In this document: positions 1-7,918 of the stretch, one piece after another
Layout of the letters: every line of letters begins with the position of its first letter
How positions within the stretch are numbered: position 1 is the first letter of the stretch
Origin: Actinomycetota bacterium
GTDB taxonomy: Bacteria > Actinomycetota > UBA4738 > G016210805
Length of the DNA stretch: 15,412 nucleotides
Assembly (NCBI GenBank): GCA_016210805.1
Contig: JACQTL010000319.1
Span: 1-15,412 of the forward strand
Direction of reading: 5' to 3'
Position numbers and translations under genes: made by a program
Notes under the pieces: model-generated
Databases searched by the model: none
Seen by the model: only the letters and a program-made list of their open reading frames with translations
What the model was told of the DNA's origin: nothing

Positions 1-1659
1 GCCGTACGTGGCCTGCCGGGCCTGGCCCCCGATCGCGTGCAGCCGCGCGGCAACGTGGCCGAGGGCCGCGATGAACGCCCCGTAGGACGAACCGACCCCG
101 ATGTGCCGCCCGAACGTGGACAGGCCGCAGAGGATCCCCGACATGGCGTCCTCGCATATCCCGCCCGTCGTCATGAGGCGGGCCTCGGGGTTGTCGCGGA
201 GGTTCAGGAACCCCTCCCCGAACCCGGCCCCGACTCCGTCGACGCTGGTCGAGCCGAGGAGGTCCGCCGCGGCGGCGATGAGCGCGCCCCCGCTCTCCCG
301 GTTGTAGTGGTTGAGGACCCGGCCCAGCTCGGCCCGGAGGGTCGTGTCGGTCCCCGGGGCCGGTCGGAGCCCGGCCGGGACGGCCCCGGCGGCGTCGAGC
401 GTGCTCGCCGCTGCGTGGGCCTTCCGGGCGTCGGGGCCGCCCTCCCGGGGGACCCGCCCCATGGCGTCCAGCCGCCCCCTGGCGTCACGGAGCCGCTCGG
501 CCAGGAAGGCCACGGTGGCCTCCTCCCGCTCCAGGACCCGGCGGACCACCGAGAGCGCCGCCCAGAAGCAGCGCTCCATGACCGCCGGCCCGCCCGCGCC
601 GGAGCAGAGAGGCTCGCCCGCGCAGGAGGGGAGGGTCTCCCCGTAGGGCTCCACGAAGGGGGCCATGGCCCCGTAGAACTCCGGCGAGCAGAGCCCGTGC
701 CCCGCGCCGTGCGATGCCCGACCCTCGATCCCGTACCGCCACCCCTTGACCGTGGGGTAGATGACGGCCGTGGGCTGGCCCGTGGCGATCTGGAGGGCCC
801 GGCGCTGCGCCGCGGCCACCTGCCTGAGGTCCTTCCCGTCGGCCACGCGCACGACGTTCCAGTCGTGCAGGAAGAACAGCTCGGCCGGGTCCCACTGGAC
901 GTAGTCGCCCGGGGTGCCGTCGGTGCGGCAGACGTGGTTCGAGTCGATCGAGGCCTGGTTCCAGTCCAGGTGGAGGATCGCGTTGTCCAGGCGGAGGGTT
1001 CCGGCGGCGGCGAGGGCCTCGGCCACCCGGCCGGGGGTCAGGCCGCCCTCTCCCTCGACGATGTGGACCCGCGGGGCCCGCTCCCCGAAGGTGTCCCGGG
1101 CCCCGAGGGCCAGGCCGATCGATGAGGCCACCCCGACGCCCGAGGCCCCGGTGGCCAGGCGGACGAAGGGGGTGGCCGGCGTGGGGTGGCCGTCCAGGGC
1201 CTTGGCCTCGAACTCCTGGAAGAGCGGGGTATCGGTGGTCGGGTTCCTGCGGAACCCGAGGAGGTCCTCGAGGCGGAGCTGGTGGCGTGGATCGGGCGGG
1301 AGGAGGTCGGGCGCGGCGATGCGCAGGATCTCGTTGCGGAGGGCCCACAGGGCGTACAGCCCCAGCGCCTTGTGCCCGGCGGCGTAGGAGATCACGTCGG
1401 CGTCGAGCCGGTCCGGGCCCAGGGGGTCGTAGTCCATGCCCCCGAACAGGAGTGGCGCGACGATCCTTCCCGACGAGATCGACCCGCCCGGGTGCCCCGA
1501 CATGGGGGCGTAGTTGTACATGGCCGCGCAGAGCGACCGGTAGATCAGGTCGAAGGTCTCGAAGTGGGCGACCTCGTCGTCCGAGATGGCGATGTCCTCG
1601 TCGAGGACGTCGTGGATCTCCCGGACGGCGCCGCGCCGTGCGCCGAAGCTGAGTCCCAT
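1..1659 (-). CDS. Transketolase-family thiamine diphosphate enzyme, C-terminus cut by the window edge
   Basis: The minus-strand frame is open for 553 codons from ATG at 1659 to the window edge, with a GGAGGAG ribosome site just upstream. Transketolases move two-carbon units between sugar phosphates in the cytoplasm using thiamine diphosphate. Visible landmarks are HPGG (56-59), AGHKALGLYALW (94-105), TGASGVG (170-176), the cofactor/Mg loop (201-240) with GEG at 203-205 and WNQ at 233-235, and the start of the pyrimidine-binding domain near 440. Glu503 in GGICEDAMSG aligns with the catalytic Glu of the family. Two points differ from classical enzymes: the GDG motif reads GEG, and many flanking positions are divergent. 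The fold is clear, but the substrate is uncertain; it may be a transketolase-like enzyme of another specificity. It lies downstream of the DUF6457-like gene with a 126-base gap, so co-transcription is possible but not required. Confidence 0.85.
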   Translation of the reverse strand, partial: MGLSFGARRGAVREIHDVLDEDIAISDDEVAHFETFDLIYRSLCAAMYNYAPMSGHPGGSISSGRIVAPLLFGGMDYDPLGPDRLDADVISYAAGHKALGLYALWALRNEILRIAAPDLLPPDPRHQLRLEDLLGFRRNPTTDTPLFQEFEAKALDGHPTPATPFVRLATGASGVGVASSIGLALGARDTFGERAPRVHIVEGEGGLTPGRVAEALAAAGTLRLDNAILHLDWNQASIDSNHVCRTDGTPGDYVQWDPAELFFLHDWNVVRVADGKDLRQVAAAQRRALQIATGQPTAVIYPTVKGWRYGIEGRASHGAGHGLCSPEFYGAMAPFVEPYGETLPSCAGEPLCSGAGGPAVMERCFWAALSVVRRVLEREEATVAFLAERLRDARGRLDAMGRVPREGGPDARKAHAAASTLDAAGAVPAGLRPAPGTDTTLRAELGRVLNHYNRESGGALIAAAADLLGSTSVDGVGAGFGEGFLNLRDNPEARLMTTGGICEDAMSGILCGLSTFGRHIGVGSSYGAFIAALGHVAARLHAIGGQARQATYG

Positions 1660-1724
1660 GGCCGTCTCCTCCCGCAGGGCGAGCCAGTCAAGGGAACGCC
1701 TGAGCGCGCCACCCCGCCGCGGCC

Positions 1725-1750
1725 GAAGGCCCCTGTGCGGCCGGGCCTTC
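1725..1750 (-). terminator. Possible hairpin terminator or processing site after the DUF6457-like gene
   Basis: GAAGGCCC (1725-1732) and GGGCCTTC (1743-1750) are a perfect 8-base inverted repeat with a 10-base loop. A second, weaker 6-base pair of arms (1756-1761 and 1768-1773) lies between it and the DUF6457-like stop codon. Neither is followed by a T-run on the minus strand. This could be a weak or non-canonical terminator, or only GC-rich chance pairing. Confidence 0.25.
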
Positions 1751-1785
1751 CGACCCCTCCCGGACGGGGGAGGCTCTCCGTTCGC

Positions 1786-2034
1786 TCAGGGAGCCGGCTC
1801 GTCGGCGGACCGGCGGACGGCCTCGGCCAGCTCCTCGAGGGACCGCCCGCTCGACCTGGCCAGGCCCATGACGTAGCACAGGAGGGGCGCGTTCGTCCGG
1901 TCTCCGCTCGAGTGGGAGGCGATCCTGGCGACGTCGAGGAGGGTCTCGGAGTCGCTCCCCGAGAGGGCGAGCTCACCGGGATCCATCCCGGCGGCCCCCG
2001 CCACCTCGCCGGTCACGCGATCGATCCACGTCAT
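1786..2034 (-). CDS. Small DUF6457-like protein
   Basis: This is an 82-residue protein starting at ATG 2034. A near-ideal GGGAGGT ribosome site lies 7 bases upstream. The sequence is mostly helical and acidic, with no membrane segment. The pattern LLDVARIASHSSGDRTNAPL followed by a conserved-looking GLARSSGRSLEELAEAV helix matches my memory of DUF6457, a small actinobacterial family with no known function that is often encoded beside molybdenum-cofactor genes such as mobA. Here it follows a molybdoenzyme gene after a 96-base gap on the same strand. That fits a role connected with the molybdoenzyme, but this is inference from position. The family name is recalled from pattern, not from a search. 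Confidence 0.7.
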   Translation of the reverse strand: MTWIDRVTGEVAGAAGMDPGELALSGSDSETLLDVARIASHSSGDRTNAPLLCYVMGLARSSGRSLEELAEAVRRSADEPAP

Positions 2035-2130
2035 GTCGGTACCTCCCTCGCTCGACTGCCCGGCTCCGACCGTACACCCCGCCCGAAGCGCCCGAGCCGT
2101 CCCGCTCCGCCATCGGGTCCCGCGTCCGCC

Positions 2131-5100
2131 CTACGCCCTGACGAGGTCCACCCGTGTGTCGAAGAAGGAGACGCTCCCCCCGATCGGGTCGGTCACCGGG
2201 CCGGTCCGCATGTGGTCGTCCAGCCGGAGCAACGCGTTGACCGGCACCCCCTTGCCACGCCGCGGGTCGCCTCGGACGACCTGGCCGTCGATCTCGACGT
2301 CCGAGGCGCCGTACGCCCAGTGGCCGAAGTGGTGCGAGACCGCGATGGTCCCCGGCCGCAGGCCCTCGAGCACCCTCAGGGAGCCCTCGACCGCCCGCCG
2401 GTCGCCGTTGCCCAGGTCGAAGCGACCGTCGGGAAGGGTCCTCGAGACGAGGCGGACCCGGTCGCCCTCGGCCAGGCCGAGACGGGCCGCGTCGGCCGCC
2501 GAGACCAGCACGAAGTTCTCGGGGGCCAGGCTGGTCTGGGACCAGTAGGTCCCGGGCGTCCGGCTCTGGGTGGCGAACGCCTCCTTGAAGGTGATGAGCT
2601 GGAACGGGTACCCGGGGTCCTCGAGCGAGGTCCCGTCGCTGGCCGCGGCGGGGTCGTACCTGGGCAGGCCGTCGAAGGGCCGGCCGGTGATCGAGTCCCT
2701 GGTCGTGGCCACCCTCTCCAGGTAGAGGTGCCAGGTTCCGCCGAACGCGTGGGCCATGTGGTCGCCGGAGTAGGCGTGGTCGAAGCCGCCGAACCGGCCG
2801 CCCCGGTTGAGCACGTAGACGACCTTCCGCCAGGCCTCCGGCCCGGCGGCCTGCCGCCACCGGTCCTCGTCGAACACGCTGGGGGGCAGGTGCCGGCGGG
2901 CCGCCCGGAAGACGGCCAGCTCGGCGTCGTCCGCGTCGGGGACCGCGTCACTCCCGTCCCCGGCGTCGCCCACCGCCAGGTTGGCCACGACCTTCAGGTA
3001 GTAGTCGTCGGGGTGGGCCAGCCGGAGGCCGGGCCCGAAGCCGTCGGCGCCGAACCCCGGCAGATCGAGACGCTCGGCGACGGCCAGCATGACCGCCTCC
3101 ATGCTGATCGGCATGTCCTGGCCGCCCACGGTCACGATCTCGGTCACGGGAGCGGCCGCGGGCTGGCGGATCGGCGTCGACTTCACCGCCGGCTGGAGCA
3201 CGTCGCCGGGGCTCGCCCACCGCTCCAGGTAGGTGAGGTCGGGGAAGATGTAGTCCGCGTACATCGACGTCTCCCCGATGACGATGTCGGTGGCGATGAA
3301 CAGGGGGATCGCCTCCCTGCTCCGGAGGACGCGGATCTGCTCGGCCCCGCCGGGGACCGAGTAGGCGGGCGTGCCCATGTGCAGCCACAGCGCCTTCACC
3401 GGGTACGGGTACCGGGCCCCCGCGGCGGGGAGCACGTCGTGGAACATCTCCGAGGCGAGCGGGTACCACGGTCGCGTGGCCGGGTACCCGTCCCGGGCGT
3501 AGAGGGTCGAGGACTCGTACCTCGCACCCTCCCGCGAGATCTTCACCCCGAAGGCGGGCTGCTTCAGTGGGTTCATCAGGGCGAATACGTGCGGGTGAGG
3601 GGTCTTCTCGGAGAGGTCGTCCCACGACCCCCCGCCGTCGGCCAGGCCGCCCTTCCAGTCCTGGTTGCCGATCAGCACGTTGAGCGAGTTGATGGCCTGG
3701 AGGGCGTGGAACCCTCCGGCGTGCTGGGCCGGCCCCCTGTACACGTCGATCGCGGCGCGCTTCCCGTGAGAGGTGAACTCCTCGGCGAGCTCCGCGATGG
3801 CCTCGGGAGAGACGCCGGCGAGCTCAGCGTACTCCTCCAGGGTCCGCTCCATGGCCCTGTCCCGGAGCAACGTGAACACGCTCTTCACCGGGATCCCGCT
3901 GAGCGAGGTGTCGACCTCCAGCCGGGCGGTCGTGGCCAGGTCGTGGCGGAGGGGACCGTCGTCCGTCAGGACCACGAAGTACGTCGGGGGCGCCGGCGTG
4001 GCCGGGGCCGGCATCCCCGGGACGGGCGCCGGAGGTTCGGGAGGAGGGGGGATCTCCATGCCGAGGTCGGTGGCCCGCAGGAGGGTCATCGTGTCGGTGC
4101 GCACGAGGTGGGTGGCGTCGGTGGTCGTCGTCTCGCCGTCCGCCACCGCGGCCTCGAGGTTGGGGTTGGCCAGGTACGAGGCGTCGTACCGCTCGTTCTC
4201 GAGGATCCACCGCATCATCCCGAGGGCCAGGGCCGCGTCGCCTCCCGGCTTCACGGGGATCCACCGCCACGCCTTCCCGGCGCTCTTGGAAAGACGTGGG
4301 TCGATCACCGCGACCTTCAGGCGCCCCTCGGTGACGGCCCGGGTGACCAGCTCGGCCATCGGGGTCAGCCCGAAGTTGGCCTCCGCGAAGCCGGTCCCCC
4401 AGAAGATGACGAACTCCGAGTTCAGGAAGTCGGGCATGAAGTGCTTCTTGCCCTTGCCCGTCGCGAAGTCGCGGGTCATCTCCTGGGTGCAGACGAAGAT
4501 CGACAGCTCGCAGATCGATGTGTGGGGCAGCACGTTCACCGACCCGAACCCTTCGGTCACGAACCGCTTGGCGAAGTCCACCTGGGTACGGTTGATGCGC
4601 CCCGGCAGGAACACGAGCTGGTTGTTCCCCGGGCCGAGGTCCGGGTGCTCGGGATCGATCAGCGCGTCCACGTTCCCGGCGTGCCTGGCGGCGAAGTCGT
4701 CGACCGACATCTCCCCGGCCTGGACGAGGGACACGTCGGCGGCCATCGCGGCGGCGGCCTCGCCGTCGCCGAGGGTCCGGATGGCCCTGAGGCCCTCCAC
4801 GGGCCCCTCGCCGAACAGGTCGCCCCCCTCGACGATCTCCTCCACGGCGCGGTGGAAGTCGATCGTCTGCCACCGGCCGCTCCCTCGGGGGCCGACCCGC
4901 TTCAGGACCGTCCGGAGGCGGTACGGGTCGGCGTAGGTCTGGACGCCCGCCTGGCCCTTGGGGCAGAGCTTGCCGTCGATGCTCGCCGCGACGTCCGGCG
5001 CCGTGTCGTAGGGGATGTTCGGCAGGACGTGCTTGGGCGAGTAGGGGCTCCCGTCGATCTTGACCAGCACGCCGTCCTGGAACTTCGCCTTCAGGGCGCA

Positions 5101-6630
5101 CCGCACCTGGCACTGGAGGCACGTCGTGTAGATGACGTTCTCCGGGGAGGCCAGCGCGTAGGGCTCCTCGGGGGAGAGGTACGGCGGGAAGCTCCGCAGG
5201 GTCCTGGCCGCCGCGATCCCCCCGCCGCCCAGGAGGGCGGCCGCCCCCACCAGGGCTCCGCCCTTCAGCAGGTCCCGCCGCCCCAGGCCGAGGCCGGGGC
5301 CGGGGATGGGCTCGACGGGCTCGGGGGTGGGCTCGGGCGTGGGCTCGGGACTGGGAGCCACCGCCGGCCGGTCGCCGGCCGGGGTCCGCCGCCGCCGGCC
5401 GATTCCCGCCCCCACGGGGAGGTACTCGACGGCCAGCGAGAAGAGCAGCACGCCCAGGGCGGTGAGACCCACGGCGATGAGCCACTCCATGGCGCCCGGG
5501 AAGTACCGATAGGCGAGCCGGGGGTCCTGGAACGCGGTGTCCAGACCGGGGAGCTCCGGGACGACCAGGCCCGGGATCACGATGTTCAGCCGGATGGCCA
5601 GGACCCCCAGGACGGTGAGTGCGCTGGCCGTGCCCAGCAGGGCTCTCGAGCCCCGGCGCACGCCGAGCCAGATCAGGGTCAGGGACACCACGCCGGCCAG
5701 CCCGACCTGCCCCACCCAGAACACGAACGCGTAGGGACCGAACATCACGGCGTGCCAGGCCTGCACCGTGTCGGTCTCGCCGCCGTACAGGCCGGTGAGG
5801 ATCTCCGAGGTGACCAGGAGGAGGTCGATCGTCACGAACAGAGCCGTGGTCTGGCCGAGCCGCCGGAGCAGCCCGACGTGGCCGGGATCGGACCGGTCGC
5901 CGAACAGCGCGGTCAGGAAGGTCATCAGGGCGGCCCCCGAGGCCAGGGCGGAGACCAGGAAGACGATGGGGAACATCCCCCCGAACCAGAATGGGCGGGC
6001 TCCGACCACGCCGAAGATCGCGCCGACGCCTCCATGGACGGCCACCGCCACCGGGACCCCCACGATGGCCAGGACCTTCACCCAGCCCCGGGTCCGCCGT
6101 CGGTGGTCCTCGAGGGCGACGGATCCGGCCGGGGGGCGGTAGCGGAGCGAGAGCACCCGCCCGAGGAGCCGCCGGACCCCGACCCCCTCGGTGGCCATCC
6201 GGGCCAGGTCCTCACGCGTCAGGAACCAGAGCTCCACCGCCATCAGGGCGAAGTACCCGAGGTACAGCCAGACGACCACGGCCATCACCGACCCGAAGTG
6301 CGGGAAGGCCAGGGCGTGCCAGAACCGGAAGGGCTTGCCCAGGTCTATGGCGATGAAGATCATCGAGCCGGCCAGAGAGAACAGGGCGGACAGGAGGGCC
6401 AGGCGGCCCACGCGCTCGAACCGGCGCATGCCGAACACGTAGACCAGGCTGGACAGCAGGAAGGACCCCGCGGACAGCCCGATGAAGTAGATGTAGAGCG
6501 CCACCCACAGGCCCCAGCTCACCGAGCTCGTCAGGGAGGTGACGTCGCTCTCCCCGAACAGGCGAAGCCACAGCCCGATCAGGCCCCCGAGACCGAGGAC
6601 GGCGAGGGCGGAGTACAGGAGTCGCTTCAT
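2131..6630 (-). CDS. NrfD/PsrC membrane subunit fused to a TtrA-like molybdopterin oxidoreductase with an internal Tat signal
   Basis: This 1499-residue protein starts at ATG 6630, with GAGGGAG upstream and 10 bases after the Fe-S subunit stop. Residues 1-405 hold about ten hydrophobic helices of the NrfD/PsrC type, which handle quinol in polysulfide and tetrathionate reductases. RRRR (412-415) and a Pro-rich linker (427-445) follow, then a Tat-like stretch: GRRDLLKG with arginines 451-452, and a hydrophobic segment to about 472. Residues 498-1499 form a bis-MGD catalytic domain. Cys504, 507, 511 and 556 suit a [4Fe-4S] cluster, and Cys707 in HTSICELS is the likely Mo ligand. FWGTGFAEANFG (743-754) and GETSMYADYIFPDL (1119-1132) are also typical. 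The resemblance is closest to tetrathionate reductase TtrA, with PsrA/PhsA-type enzymes as alternatives. An even helix count leaves the RR motif in the cytoplasm, so Tat would place the catalytic domain outside. The substrate is not determinable here. Confidence 0.9.
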   Translation of the reverse strand: MKRLLYSALAVLGLGGLIGLWLRLFGESDVTSLTSSVSWGLWVALYIYFIGLSAGSFLLSSLVYVFGMRRFERVGRLALLSALFSLAGSMIFIAIDLGKPFRFWHALAFPHFGSVMAVVVWLYLGYFALMAVELWFLTREDLARMATEGVGVRRLLGRVLSLRYRPPAGSVALEDHRRRTRGWVKVLAIVGVPVAVAVHGGVGAIFGVVGARPFWFGGMFPIVFLVSALASGAALMTFLTALFGDRSDPGHVGLLRRLGQTTALFVTIDLLLVTSEILTGLYGGETDTVQAWHAVMFGPYAFVFWVGQVGLAGVVSLTLIWLGVRRGSRALLGTASALTVLGVLAIRLNIVIPGLVVPELPGLDTAFQDPRLAYRYFPGAMEWLIAVGLTALGVLLFSLAVEYLPVGAGIGRRRRTPAGDRPAVAPSPEPTPEPTPEPVEPIPGPGLGLGRRDLLKGGALVGAAALLGGGGIAAARTLRSFPPYLSPEEPYALASPENVIYTTCLQCQVRCALKAKFQDGVLVKIDGSPYSPKHVLPNIPYDTAPDVAASIDGKLCPKGQAGVQTYADPYRLRTVLKRVGPRGSGRWQTIDFHRAVEEIVEGGDLFGEGPVEGLRAIRTLGDGEAAAAMAADVSLVQAGEMSVDDFAARHAGNVDALIDPEHPDLGPGNNQLVFLPGRINRTQVDFAKRFVTEGFGSVNVLPHTSICELSIFVCTQEMTRDFATGKGKKHFMPDFLNSEFVIFWGTGFAEANFGLTPMAELVTRAVTEGRLKVAVIDPRLSKSAGKAWRWIPVKPGGDAALALGMMRWILENERYDASYLANPNLEAAVADGETTTTDATHLVRTDTMTLLRATDLGMEIPPPPEPPAPVPGMPAPATPAPPTYFVVLTDDGPLRHDLATTARLEVDTSLSGIPVKSVFTLLRDRAMERTLEEYAELAGVSPEAIAELAEEFTSHGKRAAIDVYRGPAQHAGGFHALQAINSLNVLIGNQDWKGGLADGGGSWDDLSEKTPHPHVFALMNPLKQPAFGVKISREGARYESSTLYARDGYPATRPWYPLASEMFHDVLPAAGARYPYPVKALWLHMGTPAYSVPGGAEQIRVLRSREAIPLFIATDIVIGETSMYADYIFPDLTYLERWASPGDVLQPAVKSTPIRQPAAAPVTEIVTVGGQDMPISMEAVMLAVAERLDLPGFGADGFGPGLRLAHPDDYYLKVVANLAVGDAGDGSDAVPDADDAELAVFRAARRHLPPSVFDEDRWRQAAGPEAWRKVVYVLNRGGRFGGFDHAYSGDHMAHAFGGTWHLYLERVATTRDSITGRPFDGLPRYDPAAASDGTSLEDPGYPFQLITFKEAFATQSRTPGTYWSQTSLAPENFVLVSAADAARLGLAEGDRVRLVSRTLPDGRFDLGNGDRRAVEGSLRVLEGLRPGTIAVSHHFGHWAYGASDVEIDGQVVRGDPRRGKGVPVNALLRLDDHMRTGPVTDPIGGSVSFFDTRVDLVRA

Positions 6631-6640
6631 CGTCGCTCCC

Positions 6641-7918
6641 TCATCTCAGGTAGTAGACCTTCGGCTCGGTCCCGAGGTCCTCCTTCAGCCGTTCGGAGTT
6701 CTCCCGGCCCACCAGGGTGGAGACCAGGCTCTCCGGATCGCTCAGGTCGCCGAAGTAGGTGGCCGCCCCCACGCAGGTCGTCGTGCAGGCCGGGAGCATC
6801 CCGGCGTTCAGGCGGTGGAGGCAGAAGTTGCACTTGCGGACGTTGCCGATCGGCGAGGCGGTCCCCTTCCTCGGCCAGCTCTTCCCGTACTCGGGGGACG
6901 GCGAGGCCTCGTACGCCTCGTGCCGCGGCGTCCCGTCGGTCCACCGCTCGCCCCAGTCGAACGTCCGGGCGCCGTAGGGACAGGCCGCGTTGCAGTAGCG
7001 GCACCCGATGCACTTGTCGTAGTTGATCTCCACCACTCCGTCCGGCCGCGAGTACGTGGCCGCCACCGGGCACACGTCGGTGCATGGCGGCTGATCGCAC
7101 TGCATGCAGGGCCGGGGGAGGAACTGGCGGGCGACGTTGGGGTAGGTGCCGACCTCCTGGTCGGTGACCGGCCGGTACACCACGCCGGGTGGGAGGTGGT
7201 TCTCGGCCACGCACGCCACCGTGCACGCGGAGCACCCCACGCACTTGCGCAGGTCGATCACCATCGTCCAGCGGCGCTGCTCGAGCGGCTTCCTCAGGGC
7301 GCGCTGGAGGTCGCGCTGCATCCGGACGAGGATCCCCTTCCCGTCCTCGGGGAGGTCGATGTCGGCTCGGGGTGGGACCCTCGGGCCGCTCGCGTTCGCG
7401 GCGGCCGGGGCCGCCTGGGCCAGGGCCGTCGCCGCCGTGCCGGCCCCGGCGAGGGAGGTTCGCAGGAACCTGCGCCGCGAGACCGTCCTGGGCTCCCCGG
7501 ACGCGACGGACGCCGGCCGAGCCGCGCGGGCAGGCCCTCGCGGTGGACGGGCGGAGCGGGACGCCAGGACGCGGACCAGCCGGGCGAGGGCCCGTGACCC
7601 CACCGAGGGGCTGACCACCGCCGCCGCGCCGGCCCGCTCGGCCCGCTCGGTCGACTCCCGCCCGAGCGCCCCGAGGACCAGCAGGACCGGGGCTCCCTCG
7701 GATCCCGCCCGTGCCGGCCAGCCGTCGAGCTGCCCGTCGAGGGGCTCGTCGATCCGGAAGAGCACCACGCCTGGTCGCAGTGACGCCATCCGGTCGGCGA
7801 GGTCGGGACCCGGCGCCGCCTCTCCGACGGAGGTGAGGTCGGTCGCCCGGGTGACCCGACGGACGATCCCGGCACGATGCTCCTCGTCCCGACCGACGAC
7901 CAGAACGGTGACCGCCAT
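6641..7918 (-). CDS. Four-cluster Fe-S electron-transfer subunit (TtrB/PsrB type) with N-terminal degenerate receiver-like domain and internal Tat signal
   Basis: This 425-residue protein passes electrons between the quinone-linked membrane subunit and the molybdenum site. The C-terminal half has four cysteine sets: 226/229/232/236, 271/274/279/283, 303/306/309/313 and 363/366/378/382. This is the usual 4x[4Fe-4S] pattern of DMSO-reductase-family B subunits. SRRRFLRTS (147-155) plus a hydrophobic stretch ending at AANA (about 173-176) is a textbook Tat signal, but it lies 146 residues inside the protein. Residues 1-120 resemble a response-regulator receiver domain (LVV start, LRPGVVLFRIDEPLDG, GAAAVVSP). 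The phospho-Asp position is Arg55, the acidic pair is Gly9-Arg10 and the Lys position is Ser103. The ATG at 7918 has GGGAGG 6-7 bases upstream, and no ATG, GTG or TTG codon lies just before the Tat motif. The long form is therefore preferred. It is the first gene of the pair with the 2131-6630 fusion. Confidence 0.9.
   Translation of the reverse strand: MAVTVLVVGRDEEHRAGIVRRVTRATDLTSVGEAAPGPDLADRMASLRPGVVLFRIDEPLDGQLDGWPARAGSEGAPVLLVLGALGRESTERAERAGAAAVVSPSVGSRALARLVRVLASRSARPPRGPARAARPASVASGEPRTVSRRRFLRTSLAGAGTAATALAQAAPAAANASGPRVPPRADIDLPEDGKGILVRMQRDLQRALRKPLEQRRWTMVIDLRKCVGCSACTVACVAENHLPPGVVYRPVTDQEVGTYPNVARQFLPRPCMQCDQPPCTDVCPVAATYSRPDGVVEINYDKCIGCRYCNAACPYGARTFDWGERWTDGTPRHEAYEASPSPEYGKSWPRKGTASPIGNVRKCNFCLHRLNAGMLPACTTTCVGAATYFGDLSDPESLVSTLVGRENSERLKEDLGTEPKVYYLR

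Noticed and set aside
37..1125. A plus-strand open frame opposite the transketolase
   Set aside because: The minus-strand frame shows transketolase motifs along its full length, while the plus-strand reading is low-complexity.
1186..7026. A 1946-codon plus-strand open frame covering the molybdoenzyme region
   Set aside because: It is antisense to three genes with clear motifs, has repetitive Arg/Gly/Pro/Val/His-rich content and no domain; it is a by-product of high GC content.
7544..7918. The idea that the receiver-like domain of the Fe-S subunit is still a working phospho-receiver
   Set aside because: The acidic pair, phospho-Asp, and Lys positions are Gly-Arg, Arg55 and Ser103, so phosphorylation of the usual kind is not possible.
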